Source: Candidatus Zixiibacteriota bacterium (GTDB lineage Bacteria; Electryoneota; B3-LCP). From it: DNA of 57,976 nucleotides. The stretch is from the NCBI GenBank assembly GCA_003599535.1, contig QZKQ01000009.1, positions 1 to 57,976 on the forward strand. Reading direction: 5' to 3'. The translations under genes were made by a program, and so were the position numbers. The notes below the pieces were generated by a model. The model did not search any database, was not told the origin of the DNA, and saw only the letters and a program-made list of their open reading frames with translations. Shown piece by piece: positions 1 through 9,584 of the stretch (position 1 is the first letter of the stretch; every line of letters begins with the position of its first letter).

Positions 1-17
1 TCGTGCTGCTGAAATAG
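1..17 (+). CDS. 3' end of a T9SS-secreted protein gene (partial)
   Basis: The first bases read Val-Leu-Leu-Lys-stop (3-17). This is the terminal motif of T9SS C-terminal signals and is the same ending, followed by the same downstream DNA, as the beta-helix gene that stops at 39645. Only five codons are visible, so the body of the protein is unknown. The stop codon TAG is the start of the 7-nt repeat tract that follows. Confidence 0.55.
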
Positions 18-48
18 TCGTTAGTCGTTGGTCGTTAGTCGTTAGTAG
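14..48. repeat. Heptanucleotide repeat tract (word TTAGTCG)
   Basis: Five successive 7-nt units: atagtcg, ttagtcg, ttggtcg, ttagtcg, ttagtag. The tract begins in the stop codon of the upstream gene. A near copy follows the gene ending at 39645. Confidence 0.75.
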
Positions 49-74
49 GGGCGGCCCGGCGTGGCCGCCCCTTT

Positions 75-107
75 TTCGCCGCTCGCCGCTCGCCGCTCGC
101 ATCTGCC
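75..107. repeat. Heptanucleotide repeat tract (word GCTCGCC)
   Basis: Three units of gctcgcc/gctcgca with degenerate flanks. The same word recurs at 39698-39722 and 39960-39997, and inside coding DNA at 31333-31367 (complement). Confidence 0.65.
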
Positions 108-110
108 CCA

Positions 111-132
111 GCCCCGTTTACAGGGCTTTTTT
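111..132 (+). terminator. Rho-independent terminator of the upstream T9SS gene
   Basis: Stem gccccg/cagggc (one mismatch), loop ttta, then six T. The counterpart at 39726-39749 has a perfect stem and eight T. Confidence 0.6.
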
Positions 133-552
133 AAATCCGTAGCCCAGTCGTTTACGGCTGGGCGGAGCTTGAGATTGCTTCGGCCCTTACGGGCCTCGCA
201 ATGACACTGGCGAGGGGCTGGGCGAGGGGTGGGGCTTGAGATTGCTTCGGCCGCTGAACAACGGGGTCTCGCAATGACACTACCCGGGGCGATGGCTTCG
301 GCCCTTGCCCCGCAGGGGCTACGGCATGGTGTCCCTCGCCATGACACTGACGTTCGGAAGAAGCCCATAAGGGCTTCTGCATCGCCGCTAAGGGTCCCTT
401 CGTCATCCCAAAGCGACTTCTTCGTCGCTCCGAAGGGGCAAGCTAAGCCCCGCCCCTACGCGGGTATTAACTCATCTCGCACCTTTTCCACTATCCGCTT
501 CCCCACCACGCCTCGTATCGCTTAAAAATCCCCTTCAGCGCGAGGCTTTTCC
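133..552. repeat. Non-coding dispersed-repeat region
   Basis: No gene is supported here. The DNA is a patchwork of short palindromes. Two copies of the element that starts gagattgcttcgg and ends ctcgcaatgacac lie at 171-207 and 238-280, with a looser relative near 311-345. The part at 109-207 is shared, in the same orientation, with 39722-39851. The gagattgcttc...gcaatgac core is a repeat seen in many unrelated bacteria (recalled, not searched). Confidence 0.7.
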
Positions 553-2190
553 ATGCCTACCAACCTGACTTTCCGGCAGCAGCTCCGCACCTTCCCCCAC
601 ACCTTCTGGGTGGCCAACACCATGGAGCTGATCGAGCGGCTGGCCTACTTCGGTGTGCGCGCCGTGGTGGGGCTCTACATCATGGACGCGGCGGCCCTGG
701 GGGGGCTGGAGTTGACCCATATCCAGCGCGGCACTATCTTCACCGTCTGGGCTCTGTTCCAGACCCTGCTCCCGATGTTCACCGGGGCCTATTCCGACCG
801 TTACGGCTACAAAATCAGCTTGCTGATCGCTTTCACCCTGAACACCACCGCCTACATCCTGATGGGGATATCCAAGAGCTACATCCCCTTCTTCGCCTCG
901 ACCCTGCTGCTGGCCACCGGCACGGCCATTTTCAAGCCGCCCCTGCACGGCACCCTGGCGCACACCGTGCGGGAAGAGAATTCCTCCGTCGGCTGGGGGA
1001 TGTTCTACATGCTGGTCAACATCGGGGGCTTCCTGGGCCCCTTCATCGCCGGGATGACCCGGGTAATCGCCTGGGAGTACGTCTTCTTCGCCTCCGCCGC
1101 CATCAGCGCCCTGAACTTTATCCCTACTCTCTTCTTCCTGAAAGACTATTCCGCCGAGGTGCGCCGGGCCAAGGGTGGCGAGCCGCAGGCCGGCCCCGTG
1201 GAGACCTTCGTCAACGGCATCACCACCTTGGTGCGCGACGGCCGCTTCGTCGTCTTCCTGCTGATTTTCTCCGGCTTCTGGCTGATGTTCATGCAGCTCT
1301 TCGATACCCTGCCCATCTACATCGAAGACTGGGTGAACACTACCGACGAGGCCGATTGGCTGGCGGCCAATATTTCAATTCAGGCCCTCAACACCATCGG
1401 CTGGATCGCCACCGCGCTGTTCGCCGCGGCGACCCTATGGGCGGTGCTGGCCCGCAAGGGAGTGACCGCCTATATGCTGGGGCTGGGAGCGCTGGTCGCC
1501 TTCACCCTGAAATTGGGCTTATCTCAGGTGGTGGAATCGGCCACGGTGGAGGAGGTCATCAAGCCGGAATTCATGGTCAATATTGACGCCGGAGCCATCG
1601 TGTTCCTGGTGCTGGCGGTGTCCATGGTCACCGGCAAGATGAAACCCATCGTGGCCATGATCGTGGGCATGGCCATATCCACCGCCGGGATTCTGTTCTG
1701 CGGGATCACCATGACCGGCTGGCTGGTGGCCGTGGCCATTTTCGTCTTCGCCATCGGGGAGATGGCCTGCAGCCCCAAGTTCAGCGAGTACATCGGGTTG
1801 ATGGCCCCGCCGGAAAAGAAAGCCATCTACATGGGCTATTCCAACATCCCTTTCGCCATCGGCTGGACCCTGGCGGGAGCTCTCTCCGGGGCGCTCTACG
1901 CCGTCTATTCCGACAAGTACCGGTTCGCCCGTGAATACCTGGTGGAACGCTTGGGGGTGGATCCGGCCGTGGCGCAGAACCTGGACAAGCTGGAGGTCAT
2001 GCCCACCCTGGCGGGTCTTCTGGGCACCGACGTATCCGGCGCCACCCGGGTGCTGTGGGAGCTGTACGATCCGTGGATCATGTGGGTGATCTTCGCCGCC
2101 ATTGGCGCGGCCGCCACTCTGGCCATGGTGGGGTATCATTTCTGGCTGGAGGCGGAACAGAAAAAGCGCGCGCCAGTAATTCAAACATAG
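553..2190 (+). CDS. POT/PTR-like major facilitator transporter
   Basis: A 545-aa integral membrane protein with about 12-14 hydrophobic segments. Near the N-terminus it has E25-L-I-E28-R29 followed by a YFG, matching the ExxER(F/Y)xYYG signature of proton-dependent oligopeptide transporters, and a loop GAYSDRYGYK resembling the MFS D-R-x-G motif. Family members import di- and tripeptides or related solutes with protons across the inner membrane; the substrate here cannot be read from sequence. The only in-frame ATG that precedes the first conserved region is at 553; no strong ribosome site precedes it. It stands alone, and 146 bp separate it from the methionine genes. Confidence 0.8.
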   Translation: MPTNLTFRQQLRTFPHTFWVANTMELIERLAYFGVRAVVGLYIMDAAALGGLELTHIQRGTIFTVWALFQTLLPMFTGAYSDRYGYKISLLIAFTLNTTAYILMGISKSYIPFFASTLLLATGTAIFKPPLHGTLAHTVREENSSVGWGMFYMLVNIGGFLGPFIAGMTRVIAWEYVFFASAAISALNFIPTLFFLKDYSAEVRRAKGGEPQAGPVETFVNGITTLVRDGRFVVFLLIFSGFWLMFMQLFDTLPIYIEDWVNTTDEADWLAANISIQALNTIGWIATALFAAATLWAVLARKGVTAYMLGLGALVAFTLKLGLSQVVESATVEEVIKPEFMVNIDAGAIVFLVLAVSMVTGKMKPIVAMIVGMAISTAGILFCGITMTGWLVAVAIFVFAIGEMACSPKFSEYIGLMAPPEKKAIYMGYSNIPFAIGWTLAGALSGALYAVYSDKYRFAREYLVERLGVDPAVAQNLDKLEVMPTLAGLLGTDVSGATRVLWELYDPWIMWVIFAAIGAAATLAMVGYHFWLEAEQKKRAPVIQT

Positions 2191-2336
2191 GAAATGGATT
2201 GGAATTGACGGGCGTTTAACACAGCTTCAGGGAATCTGAACGCAGCCCATTTCCCCCAATTCCCTCCCCTGCAATCTCGTACTTGTTGAGGAAAGACAAC
2301 GACAGCGGCATTCATTCATTGGGAAAGGGCTGCAAC

Positions 2337-4673
2337 GTGGCCAAGTCAGCCAATTTGGGCTTTCCGCGGCTGGGCGCCAACCGCGAGTGGAAATGGGCCT
2401 GCGAAAAGTATTGGGCAGGCAAGATCAGCCAGGAGGATCTGCTGCAAACCGCCGACGAGCTGCGCTCCCGCCACTGGGACCTGCAGCGCGAGGCCGGCAT
2501 TCAAGTCATCCCCTGCAACGATTTTTCCTTCTACGATCATATGCTGGACACCGCGGTGATGGTGGGAGCCGTGCCTCCGCGCTACGGGCTCGCCCCGGAC
2601 AGCCGCGTGGATCTGGATACCTATTTTGCCATGGCTCGCGGCCGTCAGGACGATCGCGCCGACGTCACCGCCATGGAAATGACCAAGTGGTTCGACACCA
2701 ACTACCACTACATCGTCCCGGAATTCGACCGCAACCTGCGCTTCCACCTGGCTTCCAGCCATCCCTTCATCGCCGTGGAGCGGGCCCGCGCCGCCGGCAT
2801 CCCCGATCCCCGGCCCGTCATGGTCGGCCCGGCCACCTTCCTGCTGCTGGGTAAGGCGGTGGAGGAGGGCGTGGACAAGCTCTACCTGGTGGACAGCCTG
2901 GCGGAAGTATACGTCGAGGTGCTGCGCAAGTACCGCGAAATGGGCCTCTCCTGGGTGCAGATAGACGAACCGGTGCTGGTCACGGATCTGGATGAAGCCG
3001 CCCAGGACCTCTTCCGCCGCGCCTGGGCGCACCTGATCAAGGCCGGGGAACGCCCCCGGATCATGCTGGCCACCTACTTTGGCCCGCTGGAGAGCAACCT
3101 CGACCTGGCCCTGGCTTCCGGCGCAGAAGGCCTGCACCTGGATCTGGCGCGCGGTCCCGAGCAATTGGACGCCGTCCTGGATCGCGCCGGCGACCGCCTG
3201 ACCCTGAGCCTGGGGGTGGTGAATGGCCGCAACGTCTGGCGCACCGACCTGGACCGGAGTTTGGCGCTGCTGCGCAAAGCCGCCGGCCGCCTGCCTTCCG
3301 ACCGCCTGGAAATCGCCCCCTCCTGTTCCCTGCTGCACGTCCCCATGGACCTGGCCCGGGAAGAGCAGATGGACGTCGAACTGCGCGAATGGCTGGCTTT
3401 CGCGGTGCAGAAGCTGGGCGAAGTGTCCGCCCTGACCCAAGCCGTGAACGAGGGCGAAGCCGAGGCCGCTCCGGCCTTTGCCGCCTCCCGCGCGGCCCTG
3501 GTCCGGCGCCGCAGTTCCAGCCGGGTGAGCCAGCCCGAAGTCCGCCGCCGCCAGGCCGCCATCACCAAGGATCTGACTCTGCGCCCAACCCACTTCGCTG
3601 TCCGGCGCCGGCGGCAGCAGGAGGTCCTGCAGCTTCCGCTGCTGCCTTCCACCACCATCGGCAGCTTCCCCCAGACGGAGCAGATCCGTAAGCTGCGCGC
3701 GGAAGTGAAGAAGGGATCGGTTACCCCTGAGCAGATGGAAGAGGCGCTGAAGGAAGAGACCCTGAAGGCCATCCGGGCGCAGGAAGATGCCGGCCTGGAC
3801 GTGCTGGTGCACGGGGAGTTCGAGCGCACCGACATGGTGGAGTACTTCGCTGCACAGATGGACGGTTTCCTGTTCACCGATCACGGTTGGGTGCAGTCCT
3901 ACGGGTCCCGCGCCGTCAAACCGCCCATCATCTTCGGCGACGTGCGGCGGCGCCAGCCCATGACCGTGAAGTGGTCGGCTTTCGCTCAGAGCGCCTCGTC
4001 CAAGCCCATGAAGGGGATGCTCACCGGCCCCATCACCCTGCTTAAGTGGAGTTTCGTGCGGGACGACCAGCCCCGCAGCGTCACCGCCGAGCAGTTGGCG
4101 CTGGCCATCCGCGACGAGGTGCTGGACCTGGAGAAGGCCGGGGTGCGGATCATCCAGATTGACGAACCGGCGTTGCGCGAAGGCATGCCCCTGCGCCGCC
4201 GCGAGTGGGATGACTACCTGATCTGGGCGGTGCGCAGCTTCCGCCTGGCTTCCAGCGGAGTCAAGGACGAGACCCAGATCCACACCCACATGTGCTACAG
4301 CGAGTTCAACGAAATCATCCGCGCCATCGCCGAGCTGGACGCCGACGTCATTTCCATCGAAGCCAGCCGCAGCCGCATGGAACTGCTCCAGGCTTTCCGC
4401 GAATTCGAGTACCCGTACGACGTGGGTCCGGGCGTGTGGGACATCCATTCCCCGCGCGTGCCCACCGTCGAGGAGATAGTCGAACTGCTGCGGGAAGCCC
4501 TGCGCTATATCCCCGTCGAACGGCTGTGGGTCAACCCCGACTGCGGCCTGAAGACGCGCCGCTGGGAAGAGGTGCTGCCCTCCCTGCGGAACATGGTCGC
4601 GGCGGCGAGGGTTATCAGGAAAAGCCTGGAACAACCGGCCAGGACGCCGTTGCCCGACGTCCTGGAATCGTAA
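2337..4673 (+). CDS. metE: Cobalamin-independent methionine synthase
   Basis: 5-Methyltetrahydropteroyltri-L-glutamate--homocysteine methyltransferase, the last step of methionine synthesis, cytoplasmic. The N-terminal domain begins with LGFPRLGANREWKW and the C-terminal catalytic domain starts near TTIGSFPQT. The zinc ligands expected from the family are present at H651, C653, E675 and C736, each 10 positions beyond the E. coli residues. I chose the GTG at 2337 (778 aa): a purine-rich site GGGAAAGGG lies 7-8 nt upstream, and the length is near the family's. An in-frame TTG at 2283 would add 18 unconserved residues. The next gene starts 8 bp after the stop, so the two form an operon. Confidence 0.93.
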   Translation: MAKSANLGFPRLGANREWKWACEKYWAGKISQEDLLQTADELRSRHWDLQREAGIQVIPCNDFSFYDHMLDTAVMVGAVPPRYGLAPDSRVDLDTYFAMARGRQDDRADVTAMEMTKWFDTNYHYIVPEFDRNLRFHLASSHPFIAVERARAAGIPDPRPVMVGPATFLLLGKAVEEGVDKLYLVDSLAEVYVEVLRKYREMGLSWVQIDEPVLVTDLDEAAQDLFRRAWAHLIKAGERPRIMLATYFGPLESNLDLALASGAEGLHLDLARGPEQLDAVLDRAGDRLTLSLGVVNGRNVWRTDLDRSLALLRKAAGRLPSDRLEIAPSCSLLHVPMDLAREEQMDVELREWLAFAVQKLGEVSALTQAVNEGEAEAAPAFAASRAALVRRRSSSRVSQPEVRRRQAAITKDLTLRPTHFAVRRRRQQEVLQLPLLPSTTIGSFPQTEQIRKLRAEVKKGSVTPEQMEEALKEETLKAIRAQEDAGLDVLVHGEFERTDMVEYFAAQMDGFLFTDHGWVQSYGSRAVKPPIIFGDVRRRQPMTVKWSAFAQSASSKPMKGMLTGPITLLKWSFVRDDQPRSVTAEQLALAIRDEVLDLEKAGVRIIQIDEPALREGMPLRRREWDDYLIWAVRSFRLASSGVKDETQIHTHMCYSEFNEIIRAIAELDADVISIEASRSRMELLQAFREFEYPYDVGPGVWDIHSPRVPTVEEIVELLREALRYIPVERLWVNPDCGLKTRRWEEVLPSLRNMVAAARVIRKSLEQPARTPLPDVLES

Positions 4674-4681
4674 GCTCGACG

Positions 4682-6607
4682 ATGGAAGAAAAATTCCTGC
4701 GCAAACTGGCCGCCGGAGTCGTCCTGGGCGACGGCGCCATGGGCACCCAGCTCTACGAGCGGGGCGTCTACATCAACCGCAACTACGATCACCTGAACCT
4801 GACCGATTCTCACCTGATCAAGGCGGTGCACCGGGAATACATCGAAGCCGGCGCGGAAATCATCGAGACCAACACCTTCGGGGCCAACCCCCAGAAACTG
4901 GCCAAGTTCGGCTTTTCCGAGGAGGCTTTCGCCATCAACCAGGCGGGGGCCGAAATCGCCCGGCGTTGCGCCGACGAGGCCGCCGGAGTGCTGGTGGCCG
5001 GCTCCATGGGACCGATGGGCAAACCCATCGCTCCGGTGGGGACCATCAGCGAGGAGGAGGCCTGCGCCGCCTTCGGCCTCCAGGCTCAAGGCTTGCTGGC
5101 CGGCAAGGTGGATCTGTTCATCCTGGAAACCTTCGTGGATCTCCAGGAAATCCGCCTGGCCGTCCGGGCGTTGCGCCGGCTGACCGAGTTGCCCATCGTC
5201 GCCTGCATGACCATCAATGAGACTGGTCAGACCATCTACGGCATCAGCCCCGAAGAGATCGCCCGGGAACTGTCCGCCCTGCCGGTGCAGGTCATCGGCC
5301 TGAACTGTTCCACCGGCCCCCAGACCATCTTGGAAGGCATCGTCCGCATGCGCGGTGAGACCGATCTGCCCCTAGCCGCCTTCCCCAACGCCGGGGAACC
5401 GGAGATGGTCGAAAGCCGCATCCTCTACCTCTCCACGCCCGAGTACTTCGCCGAATACACCAAGCGCATGATCCAGAACGGGGTGCAGTTCGTGGGCGGC
5501 TGCTGCGGCACCACGCCGCGGCACATCCGCTTCATGGCCTCGGCCGTGCGCGCCCTCTATCCCGCCTCCGAAAAACAGGAAGTTCTGGTCTCCACTGCCC
5601 GGGAGAGCAAGCTCGAAGCCGTGGAGGTGGAGCTGGCGCCGCGGGCCCAGCGTTCGCCCCTGGGGCAGATGCTGGACGATGCCGCCTTCCCCGTATCCTG
5701 CGAACTGAACCCGCCGCGCAGTTCCAGCGTGGACAAGATCCTGCAGCAGGTGCGCCTGTTGCAGAAGGCCGGGATGAACGTGGTCAACATCCCCGACGGC
5801 CCCCGCGCCTCGGCGCGCATGAGCCCCATGATCCTGGCCCACATCATCACCCGGGAAACCGGCATGGAAGCCATCCTGCACTACGCCTGCCGGGATCGCA
5901 ACATCCTGGGGATGCAGTCGGACCTGCTGGGGGCCGGGGCCCTGGGCCTGCGCAACATCCTGGCGGTCACCGGCGACCCCCCCAAGCTGGGCGACTACCC
6001 CATGGCCACGGCCGTGTTCGACGTGGACGCCATCGGCCTGCTGCGCATCGCCGACCACCTGAACCACAGCCGCGACCTGGCCGGCAAGCCCATCACCCAT
6101 CCCACGGCCTTCTTCCTGGGGGCAGGGTTCAATCCCGGCGCCATTGACCTGGCCCTGGAGGTGGACCGCCTGCACCAGAAGATTGAGGCGGGCGCGGAAT
6201 ACATCCTCACCCAGCCGGTGTTCGATTCGGAAAAGCTGCTGGCCGCCCTGAATAAGGCCGGAAATATCGAGGTCCCCGTGTTCGTGGGCATCCTGCCGCT
6301 GGCTTCCTACCGCAACGCCGAGTTCTTCCAAAACGAAGTCCCCGGCATGGACGTCCCCCTGGCCATCCGCGAGCGCATGCGGGCCGCCTCCGAGCAGAGC
6401 AAGGAGCACGGCATGGCCGAAGGGGTGGCCATCGCCCGGGAATCCCTGGCCGCGGTAAAGGACTACGTGCAGGGGGCCTATATCATGCCGCCCTTGAGCA
6501 AGGTGGAGCTGGCAGTGGAGACGGCCGCCATCCTCCCCGGCCACCGGGACATGGCCGAAGTGTCCCGCCTGCTGGCGGACGAGGAACCGATGAAGAAGGG
6601 GGCGTGA
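4682..6607 (+). CDS. Bifunctional homocysteine S-methyltransferase / methylenetetrahydrofolate reductase
   Basis: A 641-aa fusion of the YitJ type. Residues 1 to about 300 form a zinc-dependent Hcy-binding methyltransferase domain starting MEEKFLRKLAAG; its three zinc cysteines are C209 (LNCSTGP), C274 and C275 (GGCCGTT). Residues from about 335 form a TIM-barrel MTHFR domain with the CELNPPRSS start and a LAVTGDPPKLGDYP loop. The second half makes 5-methyl-THF, which MetE next door consumes; the first half can methylate homocysteine from another donor such as S-methylmethionine. The frame is open upstream into metE, but the ATG at 4682 fits the family N-terminus. Confidence 0.9.
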   Translation: MEEKFLRKLAAGVVLGDGAMGTQLYERGVYINRNYDHLNLTDSHLIKAVHREYIEAGAEIIETNTFGANPQKLAKFGFSEEAFAINQAGAEIARRCADEAAGVLVAGSMGPMGKPIAPVGTISEEEACAAFGLQAQGLLAGKVDLFILETFVDLQEIRLAVRALRRLTELPIVACMTINETGQTIYGISPEEIARELSALPVQVIGLNCSTGPQTILEGIVRMRGETDLPLAAFPNAGEPEMVESRILYLSTPEYFAEYTKRMIQNGVQFVGGCCGTTPRHIRFMASAVRALYPASEKQEVLVSTARESKLEAVEVELAPRAQRSPLGQMLDDAAFPVSCELNPPRSSSVDKILQQVRLLQKAGMNVVNIPDGPRASARMSPMILAHIITRETGMEAILHYACRDRNILGMQSDLLGAGALGLRNILAVTGDPPKLGDYPMATAVFDVDAIGLLRIADHLNHSRDLAGKPITHPTAFFLGAGFNPGAIDLALEVDRLHQKIEAGAEYILTQPVFDSEKLLAALNKAGNIEVPVFVGILPLASYRNAEFFQNEVPGMDVPLAIRERMRAASEQSKEHGMAEGVAIARESLAAVKDYVQGAYIMPPLSKVELAVETAAILPGHRDMAEVSRLLADEEPMKKGA

Positions 6608-6648
6608 AGCTCTTGCCGTGCGGCAGTTCGCTGCCGCCCTGAAACGCC

Positions 6649-6680
6649 AAAAGCGACTCGCGAGAGTCGCTTTTGGTTTT
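6649..6680 (+). terminator. Rho-independent terminator of the metE operon
   Basis: Perfect 11-bp stem aaaagcgactc/gagtcgctttt (6649-6659 with 6664-6674), GCGA tetraloop, followed by a T-rich run. Confidence 0.85.
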
Positions 6681-6724
6681 ATCTGTGTGGCTCCCCGTGC
6701 GTAACAAAAGATAGAACTTTCCGG

Positions 6725-7081
6725 ATGGTCTTCCTATTCCCGCTACGAGAAGCCAAGCCATTGTTATACAAGAAGCAGCGGAAGGTGAGGCGAAATCCGG
6801 TGGAACGGGCGCGGGAATGGCGGGCGATGCTGGACAGCGGCAAATTCCCCAACCGGGCGGCCCTGGCACGGCACCTGGGGGTTAGTAGAACTCGAGTGAC
6901 TCAGGTCTTGAACCTGCTGCGGCTGGATTCTTCGCTGCTGGAGATGGTGGCGGATTTGGGAGACCCGCTCCCCCGATCTACGCTGACCGAGAGAGAACTG
7001 CGCCGTTGTCCGGAAGATCCGGGTGAGCAACGGCGCTGGGAAGAACTACTTAGAAAAAGATGTGGAAAAAGGGCTGAGTAG
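6725..7081 (+). CDS. Small ParB/KorB-like helix-turn-helix protein
   Basis: 118 aa. The centre holds a clear helix-turn-helix (NRAALARHLGVSRTRVTQVLNLL, about residues 42-64) of the type found in ParB/KorB-like DNA-binding proteins and in small proteins next to recombinases. The N-terminus is basic and the C-terminus is charged. No partner gene (ParA, toxin or recombinase) is adjacent. It sits between the metE terminator and a convergent secreted-protein gene, so it may be a leftover of a mobile element. Product and start (ATG 6725; a TTG at about 6761 is possible) are uncertain. Confidence 0.6.
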   Translation: MVFLFPLREAKPLLYKKQRKVRRNPVERAREWRAMLDSGKFPNRAALARHLGVSRTRVTQVLNLLRLDSSLLEMVADLGDPLPRSTLTERELRRCPEDPGEQRRWEELLRKRCGKRAE

Positions 7082-7100
7082 ACGGTTAAATGATCTTCCG

Positions 7101-9143
7101 TTACTTCAGAATCGTCAGTTTCTTCGTCACCTCTTCCCCCCCCGCCTTCAGTCTGACCAGATAAACCCCCGAAGCCAAACCCTTCGCTTCCCACTCCAGC
7201 GTATGGCTCCCCGCCTCCATCCGCCCCGAGGCCAGGGTGGCGACGCGGGCGCCCTGGAGATTGTACACGGCCAGATCCACCTCCTGGGCGAAGGGCAGTT
7301 GGAAGGAGATGGAAGTGGTGGGGTTGCCGGGTTGGGGGGACAAGGACAGATCCATGACCCGCTGCAAATGAGGGCGGGTGTAGGGGGAGATGGAAGACGT
7401 GTCCCCGGTGGTGTTGCGGAAGCAGAGCAGACCGCCGCCCCCCAGATAGCCGCCCAGATAGTCCAGGTCCTCGTCCCCATCCACGTCGCCCCCCGTGACC
7501 ATGGCCGGCTCCGGCAGATCCAGCCCCAGAAGATCTGTGTCCGCCAGCGTCAGCACCGGGGCCTGGGGGGTGCCCACGTTCTGGTACCACCGCCACGCTC
7601 CCGTGCTGATGTGCAAAAGCAGCAGGTCTTCATCCCCGTCCCGGTCCACGTCCGCCAGCTCCGGCATGATGCTGGGCAGCTCCCACAGGGGCAGCAGGCC
7701 CTGCCAGTTGGTGGTCTGCTGCACGAAGTGGGGGCTGCCGGGGGTGCCGTTGTTCTCATACAGGGCCAGCACGGTGTTGGCGGGGCTGTAGTCGAACCCT
7801 CCCACCAGGAGTTCCTCGCCGCCATCCCCGTCCACATCCCCGGCGGTGAGGCAATTGATGATGTGGCCGGTGGCTGAAGATCCCAGGGAGGTGAAGCTGA
7901 GCTGGGATCCGTTCAGCTGGGCCTGCCAGTAGTGTAGGACGCCCCCCCAACCCCCGCAGGTGACCAGGTCGGGGTGGGGATCGCCGTCCAGGTCCAGGAA
8001 GGCGCACGACCCCGGGGCGAGCAGTCCCACTAAATTGTAGGACTCCAGCCGGAAGGCCGGGCTCTGCGCTGTGCCGGCGTTGCGCAGCCACCCCAGGTAG
8101 GCGTTGGTCAGGAAGAACAGGTCCAGGTCCCCGTCCGCGTCGATATCGCACAGATCGGCTTCTGTGCTTCGCCCCGCATCGAAGGTCAGGTACTGCTGGG
8201 TGACCGGGACAAAGCTGGGATTCTGGGGTGTGCCGGTGTTTTCCCAGTAGTGCAGCGCCCCCGGGGGAGCGGGCGACAGGTCGTTGTCCTTGCCCAGGAT
8301 CAGGTCGAAGTCCCCGTCGGAGTCCAGGTCGGCGAACTCGGGGGCGGCGTAGTCCCCCACGTCCAGGTTCAGCCAGTTGTCCGATACCAGGGTGAAGTCG
8401 TACTGCTGGGGCGTGCCGGTGTTGCGGTAGTACCAGACTTGGCCGTACTTGTTGCCGACGCACAGATCGTAATCTCCGTCCGCATCGAGATCGCAAAATA
8501 CTGGTGAGGCGGCCTCGCCCACATCGATATTGCCGAAATTCCCACCGACCCGGGTAAAATGATAATTGAGGGAATCACCCGTATTGGCATAGTAAAACAG
8601 ATGGCCCGGATTCTCCCCGCACAGCAAATCATCGTCTCCATCCCCATCCAAGTCGGCTATAGCCGCCCTTTGGCAGTAGATGCGCTCGCCTGCGGCGTCC
8701 AACAGGGTATCCGTCACTAACTCATAGAGCGGTGTGATCGGGTTCCCCACGTTGCGGTACACCGTGATGCGGGGATTGGTAAAATAGGCCACCAACAGGT
8801 CAACATCCCCATCGCTGTCCATATCCCACCCCTCGGGGCGAGAATAAAACTCCCGGGTGGTGTCCAGATGATCCTCATCCATCAACTGAAAATCTGCCAG
8901 CAAACTGCTGCCCTGATTCTCCCACCAGCTGATCTTTCCCGTGGAACAGCCTACCAGCAAGTCAAGATCGCCATCTGCATCCCAATCGTAAAAGTCCGGA
9001 CAGGAGTGCACGTACCCTCCCGTCCAAGGGGTGGACAGGGTAATCCCATTCACTTCCAGCAGGATGCTGTCCCACTCCTGGGAGAACTGGTAGTCCTGCC
9101 CCCAGGCCAGGGCGGGTAAGAAGATCAGGATGATCCATCGCAT
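7101..9143 (-). CDS. Secreted FG-GAP/VCBS repeat protein with T9SS sorting domain
   Basis: 680 aa. A signal peptide (MRWIILIFLPALAWG) is followed by about ten calcium-loop repeats of the DxDxDGDxDLLVG type (for example DWDADGDLDLLVG, DLDGDGDDDLLCG), the pattern of FG-GAP/integrin-like beta-propellers. The last 80 residues are a T9SS signal (QPGNPTTSISFQLPF, VYNLQGARV, a final KKLTILK). The protein is predicted to cross the outer membrane by T9SS and be surface-anchored or released. Ligand unknown. It is convergent with the HTH gene, 19 bp apart. Confidence 0.85.
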   Translation of the reverse strand: MRWIILIFLPALAWGQDYQFSQEWDSILLEVNGITLSTPWTGGYVHSCPDFYDWDADGDLDLLVGCSTGKISWWENQGSSLLADFQLMDEDHLDTTREFYSRPEGWDMDSDGDVDLLVAYFTNPRITVYRNVGNPITPLYELVTDTLLDAAGERIYCQRAAIADLDGDGDDDLLCGENPGHLFYYANTGDSLNYHFTRVGGNFGNIDVGEAASPVFCDLDADGDYDLCVGNKYGQVWYYRNTGTPQQYDFTLVSDNWLNLDVGDYAAPEFADLDSDGDFDLILGKDNDLSPAPPGALHYWENTGTPQNPSFVPVTQQYLTFDAGRSTEADLCDIDADGDLDLFFLTNAYLGWLRNAGTAQSPAFRLESYNLVGLLAPGSCAFLDLDGDPHPDLVTCGGWGGVLHYWQAQLNGSQLSFTSLGSSATGHIINCLTAGDVDGDGGEELLVGGFDYSPANTVLALYENNGTPGSPHFVQQTTNWQGLLPLWELPSIMPELADVDRDGDEDLLLLHISTGAWRWYQNVGTPQAPVLTLADTDLLGLDLPEPAMVTGGDVDGDEDLDYLGGYLGGGGLLCFRNTTGDTSSISPYTRPHLQRVMDLSLSPQPGNPTTSISFQLPFAQEVDLAVYNLQGARVATLASGRMEAGSHTLEWEAKGLASGVYLVRLKAGGEEVTKKLTILK

Positions 9144-9210
9144 GCTTTACTCCGGTAGCATTTGGGAGGGTGGAGCATTTACCCCACCCTCCCAATATAA
9201 TCCTACTGCT

Positions 9211-9528
9211 TCATTTCAGCAAGAGCATTTTGCCCACATTCTGGTACTTGCCACCCTGTTCCAACCCTTCTGCAGTGACTTGGTAAAAGTACACCCCGGA
9301 AGCCAGCGCGGAGGCATCGTAGCGGATCTTGGGCCAGCCGGCATTCTCGGTCCCTTCATAGATTAATCCAAGGCTCTGCCCGCGAAGGTTGAACAGCTCA
9401 ATCGTTACCTTCGACCGTTGCGGAAGTTCCAGGGGGATCACCGTGTCCGGGTTGAAGGGATTGGGGTAGTTCTGCCCCGGCGCAGGCGTTTGCGAGGTAT
9501 GATCTTGAGAAATTATTTTCCCTTTGGG
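9211..9528 (-). pseudogene. Truncated remnant of a T9SS-protein gene
   Basis: About 100 codons are open and read as an intact T9SS C-terminal domain (YPNPFNPDT, FNLRGQS, ASGVYFYQV, MLLLK-stop at 9211). There is no start codon or signal peptide, and the open frame runs into the promoter of tRNA-Asn. The body of the gene is missing, so this is a 3' fragment left by a deletion or rearrangement ending near the tRNA gene. Confidence 0.7.
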
Positions 9529-9529
9529 C

Positions 9530-9558
9530 TTGACTTTGAAGGAGAAATATAATAAATT
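9530..9558 (+). promoter_or_regulatory. Promoter of tRNA-Asn
   Basis: TTGACT (9530-9535), 17-nt spacer, TAAATT (9553-9558), ending 27 nt before the tRNA. The spacing matches the tRNA-Arg promoter at 49463. Confidence 0.6.
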
Positions 9559-9584
9559 AGTTAGTTCTAATAACGCACCAAGAT

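Noticed and set aside
2191-2336. A riboswitch (SAM or cobalamin) upstream of metE
   Set aside because: I found no conserved box or convincing multi-helix fold in the 146-bp gap.
4292-4681. N-terminal extension of the homocysteine methyltransferase gene into metE
   Set aside because: The extra 130 residues overlap metE out of frame and show no conservation; the family N-terminus begins at 4682.
6725-7081. Antitoxin of a toxin-antitoxin pair
   Set aside because: The HTH protein has no small partner gene on either side.
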